Of a DNA stretch of 8,791 nucleotides, positions 5,317 through 8,791 are shown piece after piece. This DNA comes from Chloroflexota bacterium (lineage in GTDB: Bacteria > Chloroflexota > Anaerolineae > Aggregatilineales > Aggregatilineaceae), in assembly GCA_016234525.1 (NCBI GenBank), contig JACRBK010000076.1:1-8791 (forward strand), given 5' to 3'. Numbering within the stretch: position 1 is the stretch's first letter; each line of letters opens with the position of its first letter. A program made the translations under genes and the position numbers. The notes below the pieces were generated by a model that saw only the letters and a list, made by a program, of their open reading frames with translations, searched no databases and was not told where the DNA came from.

Positions 5317-6849
5317 TTATTGAGCCGGTGGCTGATAGTGCAGGAACCACTTGTAATACAGGTAGCCCAAGAAACCGTCCTGCTCAAGGCTGGCAATCGC
5401 AGCGTTCATCGGGTCGACCAATTCGCTGCCATGGGGGAAGATAAAGCCCATCTCGTCTTTTGATATCGGCGGGCCCACCAATTCAACCGCATTACCGCTG
5501 GTGGTCTTAAAACCGGCAGCAGCAGCAGCATCAGCCGGCATCGCGTCGATGTCACCCACGATCAAAGCCTGGACTAGCGCCCCGAATTCGTTATAGACCA
5601 CGCGGCGATCTTCCGGCACCACATCCATTGTCACAAAGAACCCGGCGGTTCCTTGCTGCACGCCCATAATCAGATCCTCATTGGCGACAAATTCTTCGAT
5701 GTCGGCAAAACGATCTTCGCCCGCCCGGACCAACAGGTATTGGTCGAGGTTGATATAGGGATTGCTGAAATCGACCACCTCTTTACGTTCTTCGATGATG
5801 CTAATTCCAGTCATGCCCAGGTCGAACTGGCCCTCCCCTACCGAGGGGATCATCGCGTCCCAACTGGCGTATTCATATTGGGGCACGCAGTTGATACGGG
5901 CGCAGATTTCCTTCACCATATCGTATTCGAAGCCCATCACCTCGCCGGTGGTGGCTTCTTGGAATTGGAAGGGCAGATACAGATTTTCTACCGCGATCAC
6001 CAATTCCTGGCCGTCCAGGTCCGGCAGGTCTGCGTAGATTTCGCCGCTCTGCGGATTGTAGTTAAAGAACCACTTGGTCATCAGGAAATCGAGGAAACCA
6101 TCTTCTTTCAAGCTGGCGATGGCGGCGTTCATCGGCTCGGCCAGTTCGCTGCCCTTCGGGAAGATGAGACCCATCAGTTCCTCAGAGATCGGATCGCCCA
6201 CCAGTTTGACCGCGCCGCCGGTGGTGGTGATAAACCCACGCGCCGAAGCCGCATCCACTGGAACCGCGTCCACGTCGCCGACGATGAGCGCCTGGATCAG
6301 CGCCCCAAATTCGTTGTATACCTTGCGGCGGTTTTCATCTGGCACGGTGTCCAGCGTGACGAAGAACCCGGCGGTTCCTTGCTGCACACCTAAGAGCAGT
6401 TCAGTATTCGCAGCGAATTCGTCCATGTTGGCGAAACGATCTTCGTCGGAACGCACCAGCAAAAACTGCTGCAAATTGATATAAGGCTCACTGAAATCGA
6501 CCACCTCTTTGCGCTCATCGAGGATGGTGATCCCAGTCATGCCGAGATCGAACTGCCCTTCGCTGACCGACTGGATCATCGCGGTCCAACTGACATACTC
6601 ATACTTGGGTGTGCAGTTGATCCGGGCGCAAATTTCGGCCATCATGTCATATTCGTAACCCATGACTTCGCCCGTCATAGGATTTTCAAATTGGAATGGC
6701 GTGTAAAGATTTTCGACAGCGATAACAATTTCTTGCCCTTCCAGGTCGGGCAGGTCAGGGTAAACTGGCCCGGCGGCGGAAACCGGCATGAGCGAGATCG
6801 CCATCAGTGCAAGCAAAATAAATCCAATCAACGTTTTGTGTTTGAACAT
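5317..6849 (-). CDS. Exported solute-binding protein with two tandem SBP_bac_3 domains
   Basis: A predicted extracytoplasmic binding protein, probably for a polar amino acid or similar ligand, 510 residues from the chosen start. Residues 1-26 are a Sec signal (KHK, a hydrophobic stretch, then PVSAA with cleavage after A26). There is no lipobox cysteine and no membrane anchor. Two complete type-3 domains follow (30-271 and 272-510), about 71% identical by hand alignment. Each has the PFQF loop, GMTGI, ERKEVVDFS with the expected carboxylate-binding arginine (R113, R355), GVQQGTAGFF and an acidic residue late in the site (D199, D440). Each also has a CARINC cysteine pair (74/79, 316/321). Typical single-domain relatives are about 250-280 residues. 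ATG 6849 has AAGGAG nine bases upstream; the longer start at 6882 would put that site inside the gene. No permease or ATPase gene is adjacent. The ligand and partner transporter are unknown. Confidence 0.92.
   Translation of the reverse strand: MFKHKTLIGFILLALMAISLMPVSAAGPVYPDLPDLEGQEIVIAVENLYTPFQFENPMTGEVMGYEYDMMAEICARINCTPKYEYVSWTAMIQSVSEGQFDLGMTGITILDERKEVVDFSEPYINLQQFLLVRSDEDRFANMDEFAANTELLLGVQQGTAGFFVTLDTVPDENRRKVYNEFGALIQALIVGDVDAVPVDAASARGFITTTGGAVKLVGDPISEELMGLIFPKGSELAEPMNAAIASLKEDGFLDFLMTKWFFNYNPQSGEIYADLPDLDGQELVIAVENLYLPFQFQEATTGEVMGFEYDMVKEICARINCVPQYEYASWDAMIPSVGEGQFDLGMTGISIIEERKEVVDFSNPYINLDQYLLVRAGEDRFADIEEFVANEDLIMGVQQGTAGFFVTMDVVPEDRRVVYNEFGALVQALIVGDIDAMPADAAAAAGFKTTSGNAVELVGPPISKDEMGFIFPHGSELVDPMNAAIASLEQDGFLGYLYYKWFLHYQPPAQ
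5320..6036 (-). repeat. Second SBP_bac_3 repeat unit of the tandem binding protein
   Basis: Encodes residues 272-510, starting at YADLPDLDGQE and ending with a proline-rich tail (QPPAQ). The copies of the two identical DNA runs lie at 5636-5661 and 5765-5784. Most differences from the first unit are conservative and ligand-site residues are kept in both, so both domains look functional. Confidence 0.9.
6037..6762 (-). repeat. First SBP_bac_3 repeat unit of the tandem binding protein
   Basis: Encodes residues 30-271, starting at YPDLPDLEGQE. It aligns over its whole length with the next unit, at an offset of 242 codons up to N173, where this unit has one extra residue, and 241 codons afterwards. 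Identical DNA runs include 26 bases at 6362-6387 and 20 bases at 6491-6510, both 726 bases from their copies. Confidence 0.9.
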
Positions 6850-6858
6850 GCGCAACAT

Positions 6859-6864
6859 CTCCTT
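6859..6864 (-). promoter_or_regulatory. Ribosome-binding site that fixes the start of the binding-protein gene
   Basis: AAGGAG on the minus strand lies nine bases before ATG 6849. Two earlier in-frame ATGs do not fit: the one at 6858 directly abuts the site and the one at 6882 precedes it. Starting at 6849 also gives a clean signal peptide, MFKHKTLIGF followed by the hydrophobic core. Confidence 0.85.
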
Positions 6865-6893
6865 ATTTTTCTCTGCACACACGGGCGCACACC

Positions 6894-6932
6894 CTTAAGT
6901 TTAGTCTTAAACGGACTCTGCCGCAAAGCGGC
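6894..6932 (-). promoter_or_regulatory. Dyad symmetries in the gap between pgl and the binding-protein gene
   Basis: Two short dyads lie in the 113-base gap. GCCGC/GCGGC with a three-base loop is at 6920-6932, and TTAAG (6895-6899) mirrors CTTAA (6906-6910). The GC hairpin has only five pairs and is not followed by a T-run on the minus strand, so it is at best a weak terminator or attenuator for zwf-pgl. No convincing -35/-10 pair was found. Read-through from pgl into the binding-protein gene is therefore possible. Confidence 0.25.
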
Positions 6933-6962
6933 GCGGTAGAACTCAAACCCCAAAACACAGCG

Positions 6963-7697
6963 TCATAACAACGCGGCGGCAGCCGCATCCAACAGCCAGA
7001 TCAACCGCCCATTGATAGGTCCAATTCGTTGGGAAGGATAGTGACCGGGCTGGTAGGGACCATGCAGCACATCGCGCAGTACGGTTGCTTTGCTGCTGCC
7101 TATGACCAGAAACAGCACCTGCGCGGCCGCATTGATAGCAGATACGGTCAGCGTGATCCGCCAGGTGTTTAGCTTTTCTACCCGGTTTTCGATCACCCAG
7201 CGTGTGTGCTCATGCAGCGCAGCGGTATGGGGGAACAGAGAGGCCGTATGCCCATCGTCACCCATACCCAACAATAGCAGATCAAAGCGCGGCGGCGTTT
7301 GATCGGATTCAGCCGCAAAAAAGCTGCGTAGCGTTTGTTCATAATCTTGAGCCGCTTCAGCGGGAGAAAGTTCTGCACGCACCCGATGAATATTCTCAGC
7401 CGGAATAGGAACATGATCCAGCAGGGCTTCTCGGGCCATGCGGTAATTACTCTCGGTGTGATCTGGGGGAACGCACCGTTCATCCCCCCAAAACACATGA
7501 ACACCCGACCAGGGTATCCGCTGGGCATAATCATCAGATGCCAGCAGCGTAAACAACGCGCGCGGGGTCGAGCCACCCGACAGCCCCATACTAAATCGCC
7601 CCTGAACCGGGACAATTTCAGCCGCCAGGGCGGTGATCATTTCAGCCGCACGGCGGGTCAGCGCTGCGGGATCGGGATAAACGCTGATCTCTGCCAT
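6963..7697 (-). CDS. pgl: 6-phosphogluconolactonase
   Basis: A cytoplasmic enzyme that hydrolyses 6-phosphogluconolactone to 6-phosphogluconate, the second step of the oxidative pentose phosphate pathway. The 244-residue protein has the DevB/SOL-type signatures: LSGGSTPRALF (39-49), FWGDERCVPPDHTESNYRMA (69-88) and LLLGMGDDGHTASLFP (141-156), with the expected catalytic histidine in the GDDGHTASLF block (H150), plus R180 and K203 in the substrate region. The length is normal. ATG 7697 is chosen over an in-frame start at 7739 because it has a TAGGAG site five bases away and gives a family-typical N-terminus; the longer form would overlap zwf by 35 bases. It directly follows zwf, the enzyme that makes its substrate. 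Confidence 0.95.
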   Translation of the reverse strand: MAEISVYPDPAALTRRAAEMITALAAEIVPVQGRFSMGLSGGSTPRALFTLLASDDYAQRIPWSGVHVFWGDERCVPPDHTESNYRMAREALLDHVPIPAENIHRVRAELSPAEAAQDYEQTLRSFFAAESDQTPPRFDLLLLGMGDDGHTASLFPHTAALHEHTRWVIENRVEKLNTWRITLTVSAINAAAQVLFLVIGSSKATVLRDVLHGPYQPGHYPSQRIGPINGRLIWLLDAAAAALL

Positions 7698-7701
7698 CGC
7701 G

Positions 7702-7707
7702 CTCCTA
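7702..7707 (-). promoter_or_regulatory. Ribosome-binding site of pgl overlapping the zwf stop codon
   Basis: On the minus strand TAGGAG spans 7707-7702. Its first three bases are the TAG stop of zwf (7707-7705), and it lies four bases before the pgl ATG at 7697. Ribosomes ending zwf would be placed at the pgl start, a classic arrangement for translational coupling. Confidence 0.8.
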
Positions 7708-8791
7708 CCGCATACATCCGGACTGCCATACACGCCCATCGCGGGCCATAAACCGATCTGAGTCCACTGGCCCCATGCTGTCCAGCGGGTATGTCACCAG
7801 CGGTGGCGCACCGGGTTTTTGCCAGTTTTTCAGCACCGGGTCCACTAACCGCCAGGCGGCTTCGATCTCATCGCTGCGGGTGAACAACGAGGCATCCCCG
7901 TTGAGCGCATCGAGCAGCAGCCGTTCATAGGCTTCGGGCAGGGGGGCGCCCCCGAACGAGGATCGGTAGTTAAATTCCATATCCACCGAGCGCGTATCCT
8001 GGTGCGAACCTGGGACTTTGGCCTCAAATTTAAGATGGATTCTTTCATCGGGCTGGATGCACAACGACAGCATATTCGGCGCGAAACATCCCTCTTCGGC
8101 GCTGGGATCAAACATCATGTGCGGGGGGCATTTGAACACCACGACGATTTCGCTCTCTTTGCTCGAAAGTGCTTTGCCCGACCGCAGATAAAACGGAACC
8201 CCCTGCCAACGCCAGTTATCAATATACAACTTGAGCGCGGCGAAGGTAGGCGTTTGCGAGTTGGGAGCGACTCCTTTGGCATCGCAGTAACCTTTGTATT
8301 GGGCGCGCACTGTATCCTTAACGGCTACCGGGCGGATCGACGCCAGGACTTTCACTTTTTCGTTGCGCAGGGCATCGGCCTGAAAAGAAGCGGGCGGTTC
8401 CATCGCTACCAGTGAGAGCAGTTGAAGCAGGTGATTCTGGAACATATCACGCATGACCCCGGCCTTGTCATAAAATTCGGCGCGGTGGCCGACATCGACC
8501 TGTTCAGCGACGGTGATCTGTACATGATCTACATAGTTCCGGCTCCATACCGGCTCAAAGATGGTGTTGGCAAAACGAAAAAACAAGATGTTTTGGGCTG
8601 TCTCTTTGCCCAGGTAGTGATCGATGCGGTAGACCTGATCTTCGGCAAAAACCCGGTGGAGGGCAGCATTCAGCGCGTGCGCCGAGGCCAGATCGTGGCC
8701 GAATGGTTTTTCTACGACCACGCGCCGCCAGCCGTCCGGGTGTTTTGCCATGCCTTTCTGCCCCAGGTGTTCCACAATCGGCACGTACAGC
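7705..8791 (-). CDS. zwf: Glucose-6-phosphate 1-dehydrogenase, 5' end outside the window
   Basis: Oxidises glucose 6-phosphate to 6-phosphogluconolactone with reduction of NADP or NAD, the entry to the oxidative pentose phosphate pathway. The visible part is the C-terminal 361 residues; about 120-150 N-terminal residues with the Rossmann nucleotide-binding motif lie beyond the right edge. Numbered within the fragment, VVVEKPFGHDL (24-34), the hallmark RIDHYLGKE (55-63, with the substrate-phosphate His58), MRDMFQNHLLQL (113-124, with the catalytic base His120), YLRSGKAL (201-208) and the terminal YPLDSMGP (334-341) are all in place. The frame is open to the window edge, so the GTG at 8784 is internal, not a start. 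It is followed by pgl after seven bases. Cofactor preference cannot be judged from this part. Confidence 0.96.
   Translation of the reverse strand, partial: LYVPIVEHLGQKGMAKHPDGWRRVVVEKPFGHDLASAHALNAALHRVFAEDQVYRIDHYLGKETAQNILFFRFANTIFEPVWSRNYVDHVQITVAEQVDVGHRAEFYDKAGVMRDMFQNHLLQLLSLVAMEPPASFQADALRNEKVKVLASIRPVAVKDTVRAQYKGYCDAKGVAPNSQTPTFAALKLYIDNWRWQGVPFYLRSGKALSSKESEIVVVFKCPPHMMFDPSAEEGCFAPNMLSLCIQPDERIHLKFEAKVPGSHQDTRSVDMEFNYRSSFGGAPLPEAYERLLLDALNGDASLFTRSDEIEAAWRLVDPVLKNWQKPGAPPLVTYPLDSMGPVDSDRFMARDGRVWQSGCMR

Noticed and set aside
5653..6393. A 246-codon open frame on the plus strand opposite the binding-protein gene
   Set aside because: It is a shadow of the repeated coding sequence: its peptide shows the same two-fold pattern, is rich in His, Gln and Phe, has no family motif, and has no ribosome site. 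The minus-strand frame has a signal peptide, conserved motifs and a good ribosome site.
6850..6882. Longer N-terminus (start at 6882) for the binding protein
   Set aside because: It would add MCAEKNKEMLR before the signal peptide and place the AAGGAG ribosome site within the coding region; the 6849 start fits both signals.
6871..6893. GTGTG/GCAC-rich stretch before the binding-protein gene as a repeat element
   Set aside because: Only a few imperfect dinucleotide units are present, with no unit repeated regularly, so chance is sufficient.
7698..7739. Longer pgl start at 7739
   Set aside because: It overlaps zwf by 35 bases, adds 14 residues that do not fit the family N-terminus, and ignores the well-placed TAGGAG site before ATG 7697.
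7335..8415. Plus-strand open frames opposite pgl and zwf (7335-7751 and 8002-8415)
   Set aside because: Both lie antisense to genes with intact catalytic motifs, and neither shows recognisable domains or ribosome sites.

Overview
This 8.8 kb window is ordinary bacterial chromosome. The DNA is moderately GC-rich by eye, gene-dense, and uses Shine-Dalgarno sites. Six genes can be read in full or nearly so, and two genes are cut by the window ends. Protein style suggests a Chloroflexota (Anaerolineae-like) bacterium, as does the mix of a PdxS-type vitamin B6 pathway, zwf-pgl and a secreted amino-acid-type binding protein. That assignment is inference and was not tested by any search. No tRNA, rRNA, CRISPR array, insertion sequence, phage gene or riboswitch was recognised.

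Left part, 1-2672, plus strand: the end of a surface-polysaccharide or glycan gene group. It holds the C-terminus of an NDP-sugar 4,6-dehydratase/epimerase and two GT-B glycosyltransferases of family GT4 that belong to different subgroups. Gaps are 14 and 38 bases, so the three are probably one operon.

Middle part, 2759-5219, plus strand: a MocR-type regulator (GntR-like winged helix fused to a fold-type I aminotransferase domain, probably PdxR) is followed after 61 bases by pdxS, the synthase subunit of PLP synthase. The gap holds a perfect 7-bp inverted repeat. The partner gene pdxT is not beside pdxS; a strong hairpin terminator follows instead. The regulator lacks a Shine-Dalgarno site and has a -10-like hexamer seven bases before its ATG, which fits leaderless transcription.

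Right part, 5317-8791, minus strand: zwf (5' end outside the window), pgl and then a large exported solute-binding protein. zwf and pgl are tightly coupled, because the zwf stop codon forms part of the pgl ribosome-binding site. They supply the oxidative pentose phosphate entry reactions. The binding protein is the most unusual gene here. It consists of two full SBP_bac_3 domains in tandem, about 71% identical to each other, with a Sec signal peptide but no lipobox, and no transporter genes lie beside it. A hairpin with T-runs on both sides separates it from the convergent pdxS and should stop transcription from both directions.

I see no convincing new multi-gene system. The points worth following are the tandem binding protein, the pdxS gene without pdxT together with its leader repeat, and the possible leaderless regulator.
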